From Prosthecobacter debontii (GTDB taxonomy: Bacteria > Verrucomicrobiota > Verrucomicrobiia > Verrucomicrobiales > Verrucomicrobiaceae): a stretch of 64,000 bases of DNA. Location: positions 1 to 64,000 of the forward strand of contig CAMAQH010000005.1 of assembly GCA_945860295.1 (NCBI GenBank), in the 5' to 3' direction. How positions within the stretch are numbered: the stretch's first letter is position 1; the number at the start of each line of letters is the position of its first letter. The notes below the pieces were generated by a model. The model saw nothing but the letters and a program-made list of their open reading frames with translations. It did no database searches and was not told the origin of the DNA. The position numbers and the translations under genes were made by a program. This document shows positions 45,204 to 54,587 of the stretch, piece after piece.

Positions 45204-46130
45204 TCAGGCTCGCGGATGCGCGGCCTGATAAACTTCCTTCATCCGCTGAGTCGAGACATGGGTGTAGATCTGCGTGGTGCTCAGGCTCGCATGGCCGAGT
45301 AGTTCCTGCACGCTGCGCAGATCAGCGCCGTTGTTCAGCAGATGGGTGGCGAAGCTGTGACGAAGTTTGTGCGGCGTGACGTGGATGGGCATGCCGCTGG
45401 CTTTCCAGTACTTGTCCACCACATCAGCGAGTGCCTGACCCGTGATGCGCTTCTTGAGCTTGCTGAGAAAAAGCGGCCCGCCATGCACACCCGCCTTTTG
45501 CCGATATTGCTGAATCGCGAGCATGGCATGAGATCCCACGGGCAGCAGGCGCTCTTTGCGGCCTTTACCGATCACACGCACGGTGTCGCTGTAGGCATCC
45601 ACATCTTCGACATTGATGGAAGCAAGCTCGGCTAAACGCATCCCAGTGGAGTAAAACAACTCTAGGATCGCTACATCGCGCTCCGGTCCCCATTCAGGCG
45701 AGCGCGGACTCTTCGGCAGCGACAGTGGCAGCGCCAGCATCTCCAGAACTTGCGTGAGCGTGAGCACGACAGGCAGTTTCTTTTCCTGCTTCGGCAGTTG
45801 GACATCCAGCAGCGGATTCGTCGTCCAGCCTTGGCGTCTCGTGAGCCATTTGAAAAAGGAACGCAGCGCCGCGAAGTGCAGTCGGATCGTCGACCGCTCT
45901 AAGTCGCGCTTCATCATCTCGAACAGATACTTGCGAAAATCACCCGCCGTCAGCGCCTGCCAATTCGTGAAGCCCGTGTGCCGCTGCCGGAACTCAGACA
46001 GCGCGTGATCATAAAGATCCAGCGTGCGTGGTGAAGAGCGCCGTTCCACCTCCATGAACTCGATGAAGCCCGCTGAGAGCGGATCGTCTGGGAGCTTGGT
46101 TGGAGTTTTAGCAACGGTGGCGCGTTTCAC
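45204..46130 (-). CDS. XerC/XerD-type tyrosine recombinase
   Basis: 308 residues if GTG 46130 is used, a family-typical length. The 29-codon longer ORF in the track starts inside the RNase P RNA gene and its first residues (LEVERPKEQNPAYEGRP) are simply translated rnpB. The SAM-like N-terminal domain (SAGFIEFMEVERRSSPRTLDLY) precedes the catalytic domain: Arg in STGMRLAELASINVEDVD, Lys in GKGRKERLLP, HKLRHSFATHLL, and LGHASLSTTQIYTHV with His and Tyr nucleophile. XerC versus XerD is not decidable. It acts in chromosome dimer resolution at dif. Confidence 0.92.
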   Translation of the reverse strand: MKRATVAKTPTKLPDDPLSAGFIEFMEVERRSSPRTLDLYDHALSEFRQRHTGFTNWQALTAGDFRKYLFEMMKRDLERSTIRLHFAALRSFFKWLTRRQGWTTNPLLDVQLPKQEKKLPVVLTLTQVLEMLALPLSLPKSPRSPEWGPERDVAILELFYSTGMRLAELASINVEDVDAYSDTVRVIGKGRKERLLPVGSHAMLAIQQYRQKAGVHGGPLFLSKLKKRITGQALADVVDKYWKASGMPIHVTPHKLRHSFATHLLNNGADLRSVQELLGHASLSTTQIYTHVSTQRMKEVYQAAHPRA

Positions 46131-46151
46131 CTTGAAATCGGGAAAAAAGAA

Positions 46152-46590
<439 letters not shown>

Positions 46591-46641
46591 TAATGCTTAA
46601 AACAAAAATGAGAAAGCCGAAAGCAGAGATTCAGGCCATGG

Positions 46642-48105
46642 TTACTTCTTCTTGCCTTTGCCTTTACCCTTCTTGGCATCGCCTTCCCCCGTGTTGGCTT
46701 CCATCAAATCAGGCAGCGGGAGGTAGTCCCAGTCGAGGATCATTTTTTTGGCGAGGGCGGCGCGGAGTTCACGCTCGGTGGCTGCGAGTGAGGGGTGGCC
46801 GCTGAGGTTGTTCAGCTCGGAAGGATCAGCTTCGAGGTCGTAGAGCTCATAGACGGGGCGCGGCGTTTTGAAATAGGTGGCGCTCATGCCGGGTGAGAGT
46901 TTGCCAGCAGCGTTGGCCTCCTGCATTTGCTTCCAGGCCTGACCTCCGGCGGAATCGACAGGCGAATAAGGAATCCATGGCGTGCAGTTGTAGATGAACT
47001 TGAAGTGATCACTGCGGACGGCGCGGGCGAGGTCGTAGCCGGCATTCGTCATGCCGGCCTGCACCGGAGCGGAGCCATGCGGGCCACGCTCGACGAAGAG
47101 GTGCTTCCGTGGCGTATGCGCTTCGCTTTTGAGCAAGGGCAGAAAGCTCACGCCACTCATTTTAGAGCCAGCTTCGAGTCCTGCGGCAGCAAGCAGAGTC
47201 GGAGCAAGGTCCTCCGCACTGATGAGGACCCGCGAGTCGCCACCGGGCTTCACCACACCGGGCCAGCGGACAAGGAAAGGCACGTTCGAACCGGGATCGT
47301 AGAGCGAACCTTTGCCGTGCGGCATGGCCATGCCGTTGTCGCCGCAGAAGACGATGAGCGTGCTGTCCATGAGGCCGCGTTTTTTGAGCACGTCGAGCAC
47401 GTCCGCCACGGTGCGGTCCACACGGTTCACCTCGGCGCAGTAGTCGGCGAGTTGCTCGCGCACGCCGGGCAGATCGGGCCAATGCGCGGGCACTTTTAGC
47501 GAGGCCGGATCAGGACGAAACTCGGCGGGGGCATTCCAAACGTGATGCGGGTCGCTGAAGTTCGCCCACATGAAGAAGGGCTTATCTGCGGGCTTCTTAT
47601 CGAGGAAAGCTGAGACTTGTGCTGCCACTTCAGCATCGCCGCATTGATTCAGCGAGTCCACGCGGTCGATGAAGCTCTTCAACTGATGCTCCTGGAAAAC
47701 CTTTGCCGTCGTCGCACCCGATTTATTGGAGCCGTCGAGGTGAAAGCTGCGTCCGCAGACACCGGTGAAGTAGCCGCCTTTATCGCGCAGCAACTCTAGC
47801 AGCGTGATCTCATCTCGCGGCAGCGGTGCGGAGAATCGTGTCATGCGGGCAGCCACGGGCGAGCGACCTGTCATCAGCGTTGCACGCGATGGAACGCACT
47901 GGGGTGCACCTGTGAAGAAGCGGTGGAACTTCATGCCCTCCGCCGCGAGTTGGTCGAGTGTCGGCGTCTTGACATTCCTATCGCCGTAAGCGCTCAAGAA
48001 GGGGTAGCTGTGATCGTCGCTGAGTAGAAAGAGTATGTTCGGCTTTGCCGCGAAAGACGAAGCGGCGAGGACGAATAACGAAAGGAGGATGAGGAGGTGC
48101 TTCAT
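46642..48105 (-). CDS. Secreted Cys-type sulfatase (family S1)
   Basis: 487 residues with signal peptide (LLILLSLFVLAASSFAA). PNILFLLSDDHSYPFLSAYG supplies metal ligands; CVPSRATLMTGRSPVAAR is the formylglycine signature (C-V-P-S-R); FCGDNGMAMPHGKGSLYDPGSNVPFLVRWPG is the second active-site segment. It resembles heparan N-sulfatase or arylsulfatase-type S1 members. The C-terminus again is a Lys/Gly run (DAKKGKGKGKKK), matching the tails of the two sulfatases 10 kb away. It precedes rnpB by 51 bp on the same strand. Confidence 0.94.
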   Translation of the reverse strand: MKHLLILLSLFVLAASSFAAKPNILFLLSDDHSYPFLSAYGDRNVKTPTLDQLAAEGMKFHRFFTGAPQCVPSRATLMTGRSPVAARMTRFSAPLPRDEITLLELLRDKGGYFTGVCGRSFHLDGSNKSGATTAKVFQEHQLKSFIDRVDSLNQCGDAEVAAQVSAFLDKKPADKPFFMWANFSDPHHVWNAPAEFRPDPASLKVPAHWPDLPGVREQLADYCAEVNRVDRTVADVLDVLKKRGLMDSTLIVFCGDNGMAMPHGKGSLYDPGSNVPFLVRWPGVVKPGGDSRVLISAEDLAPTLLAAAGLEAGSKMSGVSFLPLLKSEAHTPRKHLFVERGPHGSAPVQAGMTNAGYDLARAVRSDHFKFIYNCTPWIPYSPVDSAGGQAWKQMQEANAAGKLSPGMSATYFKTPRPVYELYDLEADPSELNNLSGHPSLAATERELRAALAKKMILDWDYLPLPDLMEANTGEGDAKKGKGKGKKK

Positions 48106-48428
48106 GCTGTGATAAAACGCGGCGAAGCATCTGAGATTTCGGCAAGCTTAGAGTAGCCAATTATCGTTCAACGGAGCACAGCGGCCTCAACAACTGCAAA
48201 CGGCCGCCCTGCGCCACCCGCCATAGCCTTCAATCCTGACCTTCCCGCCACGAACTCGTCGAACACCTCAGCGGGGATGCGCAGCCAGCTCAATGGCACT
48301 CAAAGCCCTGATCGAGTGCCATCGTCACGCTCGCCGCAGCGCAGATTGAAAGCGTGACACCCATGCCGCCGCTCACGGATCTCAGGCGAGTAGGCTGCGC
48401 CCTGCTATCTGTCGATAATCCCTACCTG
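48106..48428. other. Intergenic region with a single-arm 10-bp-unit repeat
   Basis: About 320 bp upstream of the third sulfatase and downstream of aspS. At 48181-48208 gcggcctcaacaactgcaaacgg contains, on the minus strand, gtttgcagtt and gttgaggccg, two units of the repeat family seen at 7726 and 21923. The rest includes short GC-rich palindromes but no gene. The long plus-strand ORF starting 48354 is antisense to aspS and not real. Confidence 0.5.
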
Positions 48429-50273
48429 TTACGGACTGAGTGCGGCGGGAGCGGCTTCGGCGTCTTCCTTCTTCTTTTCTTTCCAGGTGCTCTGGACGTA
48501 CAGCTCGCGCAGGGACTTGAAGTCCACGTTGGTTGGGCTGTCGGTCATGAGGTCGCAGGCTTTGTTGTTCTTGGGGAAGGCGATGACTTCGCGGATGCTT
48601 TCCTCACCACTGACGAGCATGGCGATGCGGTCGAGTCCGAGGGCGAGTCCGCCGTGCGGTGGAGCACCGAATTTGAAGGCCTCAAGGATGTGACTAAATT
48701 TGAGCTGCTGGTCCTCTGGGGTGACACCGAGGACGCTGAACATCTTGGCTTGGAGATCGCTTTCGTGGATTCGGATGCTGCCACCGCCGAGTTCGTAACC
48801 ATTCAAAACGACGTCGTAGGCTTCGGCGCGGACTTTGCCGTATTCACCGGCATCAAGCAGGGGAATGTCTTCGGCCTTTGGGCGGGTGAATGGGTGGTGG
48901 ACGGCGACCCAGCTCTGGTCTTCGGGGCTGTAGGCGAGGAGGGGGAAATCGACGACCCAGAGGAAGTTCAGCGCGGCGCTGCCTTCGGTGAGCTTTTGCA
49001 TGGAGGCGATCTCAAGGCGGACTTTGCCAAGGATGTTGCAGGCGTCGTCCCAGGTGCCGGCATAAAAGAAGACGATGTCGTTTTCCTCGACGCCGAGTTT
49101 AGCGATGAGTGCTTTTTGTTCTTCTTCGCCGAAGAACTTCCAGAGGGGGCTCTTGTATTCGAGGACGCCTGCTTCGTTGCGCTCGACTTTGATGAAGGCA
49201 AGCTGCTTGACCTTCATGCCGGCTTGGATGGCGAGTTCGTTCAGGCGAATCATCTGGCCAGTGGTGATTCCGGCGAAGCCTTTGGCGTTGATGGCGCGGA
49301 CGACACCCCCGCCTTCAAGAATGGTGCGAAAAATTTTAAAGCCGCTGTTGGCGAAGACGTCGGCCATATCGACAAGCTCCAAGCCGTAGCGAGTGTCGGG
49401 TTTGTCGGAGCCGTAAACGTCGAGCGCGTGCTGATAGGTGATGCGCTGGAATGAGGTAGGGATGTCCACGCCCTGGCCGGCTTTGAACATGCTGGCGAGG
49501 AGGCCTTCGACGAGCGCGATGATGTCGTTTTGCTCGATGAAGCTGGCCTCGATATCGATCTGGGTGAACTCAGGCTGGCGGTCGGCTCGTAGGTCTTCGT
49601 CACGGAAGCAGCGGGCGATTTGGAAGTAGCGCTCAAGACCTGCGACCATGAGGAGCTGCTTGTACTGCTGCGGGGCCTGCGGAAGGGCGAAGAACTTACC
49701 GGGACTCAAACGAGCAGGGACGAGGAAGTCGCGTGCGCCTTCTGGCGTTGGGTTCGACAAGATGGGAGTCTCGACTTCGATGAAGCCGGTGCCGTCGAGG
49801 TAGTTGCGAGCGGCGGTGGTGATCTTGTGCCGGGTGCGGATGTTGCGCGTCATACGCTCGCGGCGCAGGTCGAGGTAGCGATACTTCATGCGCAAATCTT
49901 CGTTCGACATCTCGCGGTCGAGGTGGAAGGGAAGGACATCAGACTTGTTCAGCACTTTTAGTTCGGCGGCGACGATCTCAACTGCGCCGGTGCCGAGCTT
50001 GGCGTTCTCAGTGCCGGTGAGGCGGGCGGCGACTTTGCCGATGATTTGAATGACGTCTTCATCACGCAGTTCGTGACTTTGCTCAGCGAGTGCGGCGTTT
50101 TCTTCGGGGTGGAAGACGACTTGGGTCAGGCCCTCGCGGTCGCGTAAGTCAATGAAGATGACTCCACCGTGGTCGCGCGCCGAATTGACCCAGCCACAGA
50201 GGGTGACAGTCTGACCGATGTGCTCAGGGCGTACGGCGTTGCAGTGAAGGGAGCGATAGGCGTTCGGAATCAT
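48429..50273 (-). CDS. aspS: Aspartyl-tRNA synthetase
   Basis: 614 residues from ATG 50273 (MIPNAYRSLHCNAVRPEHIG); the track start 78 codons earlier is not supported. The anticodon-binding OB fold (TVTLCGWVNSARDHGGVIFIDLRDREGLTQV) comes first, then the class II core: FRDEDLRADRQPEFTQIDIE is motif 2, a GAD insertion follows, and GLALGLDRIAMLVSGEESIREVIAFPKN is motif 3. Discrimination between AspRS and a non-discriminating Asp/Asn form cannot be made by eye. The C-terminal tail (EKKKEDAEAAPAALSP) is an extra acidic/basic extension. Confidence 0.97.
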   Translation of the reverse strand: MIPNAYRSLHCNAVRPEHIGQTVTLCGWVNSARDHGGVIFIDLRDREGLTQVVFHPEENAALAEQSHELRDEDVIQIIGKVAARLTGTENAKLGTGAVEIVAAELKVLNKSDVLPFHLDREMSNEDLRMKYRYLDLRRERMTRNIRTRHKITTAARNYLDGTGFIEVETPILSNPTPEGARDFLVPARLSPGKFFALPQAPQQYKQLLMVAGLERYFQIARCFRDEDLRADRQPEFTQIDIEASFIEQNDIIALVEGLLASMFKAGQGVDIPTSFQRITYQHALDVYGSDKPDTRYGLELVDMADVFANSGFKIFRTILEGGGVVRAINAKGFAGITTGQMIRLNELAIQAGMKVKQLAFIKVERNEAGVLEYKSPLWKFFGEEEQKALIAKLGVEENDIVFFYAGTWDDACNILGKVRLEIASMQKLTEGSAALNFLWVVDFPLLAYSPEDQSWVAVHHPFTRPKAEDIPLLDAGEYGKVRAEAYDVVLNGYELGGGSIRIHESDLQAKMFSVLGVTPEDQQLKFSHILEAFKFGAPPHGGLALGLDRIAMLVSGEESIREVIAFPKNNKACDLMTDSPTNVDFKSLRELYVQSTWKEKKKEDAEAAPAALSP

Positions 50274-50378
50274 GGCTAAAAAAGGGGCGCGGAAAGTCGG
50301 GGAAAAATGCCAGAGTGCAAGGCGGAGTTGGGGTTCCGAGCTTTGACATCCCCTGCCCTGCGCGGCACGGTAGCGCTT

Positions 50379-51404
50379 ATGCCTGACCTCAAATCCCAGC
50401 TCATCACTCAAGCTCTCGCGCTGGGGTTTGCCGACTGCCGAATCGCGGAGGCGAAACCCGCAGCGCACAAGGCGATCTTTGAACAGTGGGTAGCCGATGG
50501 CAAACATGGCGACATGGCCTGGATGGCGCGGAATCTGGAGCGACGCACGGACCCGCGTGTGGTGCTGCCGGGAGCGAAGAGTATGGTGATGCTGGCGCTA
50601 AATTATTTTCAGGGGGAGACACCATCTGGCGACGGCGGCTATAGGATCGCGCGCTATGCTTGGAATGATGACTATCACGATCTGATCGAGAAGAAGCTGA
50701 AGGCTCTGGACGCGTGGATGGCCGAGCAGGGCGGCACGCAGCGTTACTATGTGGACACGGGGCCAGTGCTGGAGCGTGACTTTGCCAGTGACGCCGGGCT
50801 CGGCTGGGGCGGCAAAAGCACGATGCAGATTCATCGTCGGTTAGGCACTTGGTTTTTTTTGGCCGAGCTGATCACGACACTTGAACTCATGCCAGACACA
50901 CCTGCCAAGGATCTGTGCGGCAAATGCACGCGCTGCATGGATGCCTGCCCGACCCAGGCGATCACCGCACCGCAGCAAATGGATGCGCGGCGCTGCATTA
51001 GCTACCTGACCATCGAGAGTAAAGGCGGCATCCCGGTGAAGTTTCGGCGTGCGATGGGCGACCGCATCTATGGCTGCGACGACTGCCTGACGGCCTGTCC
51101 CTGGAACAAGTTTGCGCAAGTCTCCCACGAGGCAACCTTTCAAGCGCGTGAATCCGTCTTCAACAAACGGCTGCGTGATTTTCTGACGCTGACGGATGAA
51201 GAGTTTCGCATGTTGTTTGCTAAGAGTCCGATCAAGCGCATCAAGCGCCCAGCTTTCCTCCGCAATGTCTGCGTGGCACTGGGAAATACGGGGAATGCGG
51301 AGGACCTGCCTGCGCTGGAGACCCTAATGCAGGATGAGCACCCGCTCATAGCCGAGCATGCGGCCTGGGCTGTGCAGGAGATCCAGACCAGACACAGAGC
51401 CTGA
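50379..51404 (+). CDS. queG: Epoxyqueuosine reductase
   Basis: 341 residues from ATG 50379 (MPDLKSQLITQALALGFADC); the track adds 24 unsupported upstream codons. N-terminal cobalamin-binding part includes HGDMAWMARNLERRTDPR and SAxxGWGGKST-like DAGLGWGGKSTMQI. Two 4Fe-4S motifs follow: CGKCTRCMDACPTQAI and CDDCLTACPWN. A short HEAT-like C-terminus (LIAEHAAWAVQEI) closes it. It carries out the last step of queuosine tRNA modification. Divergent from aspS with a 105-bp gap. Confidence 0.96.
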   Translation: MPDLKSQLITQALALGFADCRIAEAKPAAHKAIFEQWVADGKHGDMAWMARNLERRTDPRVVLPGAKSMVMLALNYFQGETPSGDGGYRIARYAWNDDYHDLIEKKLKALDAWMAEQGGTQRYYVDTGPVLERDFASDAGLGWGGKSTMQIHRRLGTWFFLAELITTLELMPDTPAKDLCGKCTRCMDACPTQAITAPQQMDARRCISYLTIESKGGIPVKFRRAMGDRIYGCDDCLTACPWNKFAQVSHEATFQARESVFNKRLRDFLTLTDEEFRMLFAKSPIKRIKRPAFLRNVCVALGNTGNAEDLPALETLMQDEHPLIAEHAAWAVQEIQTRHRA

Positions 51405-51483
51405 GTCCAGCGTATGTTTCGGATTGTTTTGTTGCGCGGTGAAGCGTCAGCAGCATCATGCTTTTGTCTGCTACTTCCCTACC

Positions 51484-52404
51484 TTGAAATCGCTCTTCGT
51501 TACCCTACTCATCCTTGCTGGTGTCTTCGCGGCCTATGACTTTTATTTGGCCAGACCCTGGGAGCGAGTGATCTTTGAAAAAGGTCCGCGCCCTGCAGCT
51601 ACAGTGAATCCTGTGATCCTTGATCACGTCGTGGAGGATGATGGCCCGATACCTGTCGCGACTACGAAGCCTGCGGAAGCAGCGACAAAGCCAGCGGATA
51701 ACTGGCAGCCGAGCATCCCGAAGATCCCGACGAATGAATTTGTGGCACCGGCCATTCAGTCCGTGGAAACGATCACCAAGAATTGGACGATGATTCCGAA
51801 GCAGGCTTTTCCACGCTCGGTTATTTTGAAAAAGGATGTGCAGGTGAAGATGAGCGTGGGTGCCGCCACACTGAGAGCTGGAGCCACCGCTCATGCGCTG
51901 GCTGTTGACAATGGAGTCATCACAGTTGCACCAACTGAGACATCAACCGCGAGAGGAGCGGTTGCGGTGATGGACACGGACTTTCCAGATCAGATCCATG
52001 TGAGCTATGAGAAGTGGAAGGTGGCGCGCATTGAGCAATCACGTCAGGCTTGGCTTGCAGGAAAAACCAAGAACAATTCAGTGGTCAAAGATAACAGCAC
52101 GATGGCCAATGGCGTGGGCGTCAGTTTTGGCGCCGACGGCAAGCCAGGTCAGAATGCGGATGGCAGTTACAACTTGCTGCTAGCAGTCATTTCCGCCGGG
52201 AAAGTCAGTGATGTGGACCCGAAGAAGGTCGTCAGTTGGGGGAAGCCTGAAATGAAAACTGTCGATGGCAAACCCACCTGGGTGATCGACGTGCGCTACG
52301 AGGCGAAGACGATCTTTGGCCTGATGGAGGTGAACAGCCATGCGCATGTCCGGGACGGCAGCTACGTCCGCTGGGTTTATGATTCGGGTGAGCCGTTGCC
52401 CTGA
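51484..52404 (+). CDS. Membrane-anchored protein of unknown function
   Basis: 306 residues if TTG 51484 is the start (KSLFVTLLILAGVFAAYDFY); no better ATG exists before the hydrophobic segment, and the track start lies within queG. The N-terminal membrane segment precedes a Pro/Ala/Thr linker and a small SH3-like beta stretch (PRSVILKKDVQVKMSVGAATLRAG). A C-terminal domain contains DFPDQIHVSYEKWKVARIEQSR and VIDVRYEAKTIFGLMEVNSHAHV. Family not recognised. It begins 79 bp after queG. Confidence 0.65.
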   Translation: MKSLFVTLLILAGVFAAYDFYLARPWERVIFEKGPRPAATVNPVILDHVVEDDGPIPVATTKPAEAATKPADNWQPSIPKIPTNEFVAPAIQSVETITKNWTMIPKQAFPRSVILKKDVQVKMSVGAATLRAGATAHALAVDNGVITVAPTETSTARGAVAVMDTDFPDQIHVSYEKWKVARIEQSRQAWLAGKTKNNSVVKDNSTMANGVGVSFGADGKPGQNADGSYNLLLAVISAGKVSDVDPKKVVSWGKPEMKTVDGKPTWVIDVRYEAKTIFGLMEVNSHAHVRDGSYVRWVYDSGEPLP

Positions 52405-52430
52405 GGCTCAGAGGCCCGACATTTCAAGCA

Positions 52431-52622
52431 TTACCACCTTTGGGATGGCCCATACTCACGCCTTATTTCGTGCCCTGCTATATAGGCTATAAAGGTCGGG
52501 ATATCACGAATGCCATTCTCAGCAGCAAGTTCCGTCTGGTGATCCACATTGATGCGAATCACGCGCGCCGTTCCTGAAATCTCCTCTGCCAGTGCCTCGG
52601 CGACAGGCCCAACCTGCTTACA
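52431..52622 (-). pseudogene. Thioredoxin, 5'-truncated remnant
   Basis: The frame reads CKQVGPVAEALAEE, ARVIRINVDHQTELAAENGI, RDIPTFIAYIAGHEIRREYG, the second half of a thioredoxin including the cis-Pro. The first half with the WCGP part of the active site is missing: homology begins exactly at the Lys-side of the CGPC motif, where sequence of the oppositely oriented sugar-transferase remnant begins. No start codon of its own. Confidence 0.75.
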
Positions 52623-53406
52623 TCCAGCGCGTAATCGCACGGCATGAGGTGGATATGGTCATCGTAGCGGATTTGCCGCGCCAGCAAATGGTGGAACTGG
52701 CCAATCTGTGTGAGCGCGAGATGATCCAATTTAAACTCGCGCCGTCTGTTTTCAGCATCTTCGTCTCAGGGCTATCACTCGAAACCATCGCAGGCACACC
52801 TGTTCTCGGCGTGAATCGCTAACCTCTGGACTCTACGCTCAATGTGATAGCCAAGAGAGCTTTTGACATCGTCGGGGCTATCGTCGGACTTAAGATCAGC
52901 GCGCCACTTGTTGCCTATTTTGGCCTGACGGTCTGGCTGGAATCTCGTGGCCCAATCTTCTAACGCCAGCGCCGCTGGGGAATGAACGGGGTGCCATTCA
53001 GCATCATCAAGATCCGATCCATAAAACTGAATGCTGCGACTGAAGGTGCGCAGTGGTGCACTCTGGATAATCCGCGCCGACTGCGTGTGGGGGCCTTCAT
53101 GCGGAAGTGGAATATCGATAAAGTGCCACAATTCTGGAACGTGCTGAAGGGGGGAATGAGCCTTTTTGGACCGCGCCCTGACAGCCTGAAATCATTGCCG
53201 ACTTCAAGCATGATATCCCGCATTACAATGCCCGGCATCAAGCCAAGCCCGGCATGACTGGCTGGGCCCAGATCAAAGGTCTGCGTGGTGACAGCGATCT
53301 CTCGGAGCGTATCAAATGCGACCTCTGGTATCTGGAGAACTGGAGCCTGATGCTGGATATTCAGATCATGTTCCTGACCTTCTTAAGACGCAACAACGCG
53401 AACTAA
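52615..53406 (+). pseudogene. Exopolysaccharide polyprenyl glycosylphosphotransferase, decayed
   Basis: Read across frames the region matches the bacterial sugar transferase family: YIQRVIARHEVDMVIVADL, TLNVIAKRAFDIVGAIVGL, ESRGPIF, FMRKWNIDKVPQFWNVLKGGMSLFGPRPD and RHQAKPGMTGWAQIKGL ending LMLDIQIMFLTFLRR. In-frame stops occur after GVNR (TAA at about 52820) and after RGPIF (TAA at about 52961, where Tyr is normal). At least one frameshift lies around 53200-53240 after FGPRPD. Only the C-terminal two-thirds is present. It would have started EPS repeat-unit synthesis at the inner membrane. Confidence 0.9.
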
Positions 53407-53411
53407 AAGGC

Positions 53412-54407
53412 TCAGCAAATGCTCAGTGCTTTGGCCACGATCACGTCTGGGGTCGGTATCTGCATAGCCTCAAGCGGTGGGCTATAAATGGCAGGTGCAT
53501 CAAGGCTGTTTACGCGGAGCACTGGAGCATCGAGCTCATCAAACACCTTTGCCTGAATCGTGTAGGCGATCTGGGCACCGACACCACAGAAGGGCTTACC
53601 TTCTTCCACATAAATGGCACGGTGAGTCTTGGCCACGGAGTTGAGTATCGTTTCCTCATCCAACGGACGGATGGTGCGCACATCAACGACTTCAGCACTG
53701 ATGCCATGCTCCTCATCCAAGATGCGGGCAGCCTCCAAGCAGGTGATCACGGCTCTGCCATGAGCGATGAGTGAGATGTCTGTGCCCACGCGCTTAATGT
53801 CAGCCGTGCCGAGTGGGATGAAAAGCTCGCCGCCAGGAAGTTCATCATTGGACGGCACATCCCATGACTCGCCATAGAGAACGGTGCTCTCCATGAACAT
53901 GACTGGGTCATTGTCACGGATCGCTGCCTTCATCAGGCCCTTGGCATCATAAGCATTACTCGGGACCACGCACTTCATGCCGGGAACATTGGCCATGATG
54001 TTTTCAGGCGTGTGACTGTGAGTCGCTCCCACGCCAGTGCCGCCATTGGCTGGGCCACGGATCACGATCGGGCAATTAATCTTCCCCCCAGACATGTAGC
54101 GAACCATCGCCGCATTGTTCACGATCTGATCCCATGCCACGGTATAAAAACTCCAGAACATGAGCTCCATCACTGGACGCACTCCGAGCATCGAAGCCCC
54201 AACTCCCATGCCGATGAAACCGGCCTCACTGATCGGCGTGTCCACGAGACGTTTGTCACCCCATTTATCCCACAATCCTTGGGTTACCTTGTAGGCCCCA
54301 TTGTATTGGGCGACTTCTTCGCCCATGACAACGACCATAGGGTCGCGGGCAATTTCTTCATCGAGGGCTTCACGGATTGCGTCGCGGTAGGTGATTCGGC
54401 GGGTCAT
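53412..54407 (-). CDS. pdhB: Pyruvate dehydrogenase E1 component, beta subunit (transketolase-like)
   Basis: 331 residues from ATG 54407 (MTRRITYRDAIREALDEEI). Typical E1-beta sequences are seen: VVVMGEEVAQYNGAYKVTQGL, TPISEAGFIGMGVGASMLG, PIVIRGPANGGTGVGATHSHTPE, NDPVMFMESTVLYG and VVDVRTIRPLDEETILNSV. It could also serve a related 2-oxo acid dehydrogenase, but the MFWSFYTVAWDQIVNNAAM context favours pyruvate. The alpha subunit and E2 genes are not in the window, although usually adjacent. It converges on the sugar-transferase remnant. Confidence 0.92.
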   Translation of the reverse strand: MTRRITYRDAIREALDEEIARDPMVVVMGEEVAQYNGAYKVTQGLWDKWGDKRLVDTPISEAGFIGMGVGASMLGVRPVMELMFWSFYTVAWDQIVNNAAMVRYMSGGKINCPIVIRGPANGGTGVGATHSHTPENIMANVPGMKCVVPSNAYDAKGLMKAAIRDNDPVMFMESTVLYGESWDVPSNDELPGGELFIPLGTADIKRVGTDISLIAHGRAVITCLEAARILDEEHGISAEVVDVRTIRPLDEETILNSVAKTHRAIYVEEGKPFCGVGAQIAYTIQAKVFDELDAPVLRVNSLDAPAIYSPPLEAMQIPTPDVIVAKALSIC

Positions 54408-54587
54408 TTGATGGGGGAAAATAGAATCCGTCAATGAACCTCAGAGCGACCAGAGTCAAGGGCGGGAACGTAAGACATCTGACTCTCATTTCAGAGTCTG
54501 CAGCAGCCAGATTAAATCACCCGCGTTAGCAGCTTAGTGATTGAACGAGATACGACTTAGCCGACACTGCCAGAGTTCACCTTTTCA

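Noticed and set aside
45204-46130. Phage or island integrase interpretation of the tyrosine recombinase
   Set aside because: Length and motifs fit Xer recombinases and there are no phage genes or attachment-site repeats around it.
48354-49454. 366-codon plus-strand ORF
   Set aside because: Lies antisense to aspS, which has unmistakable class II synthetase motifs.
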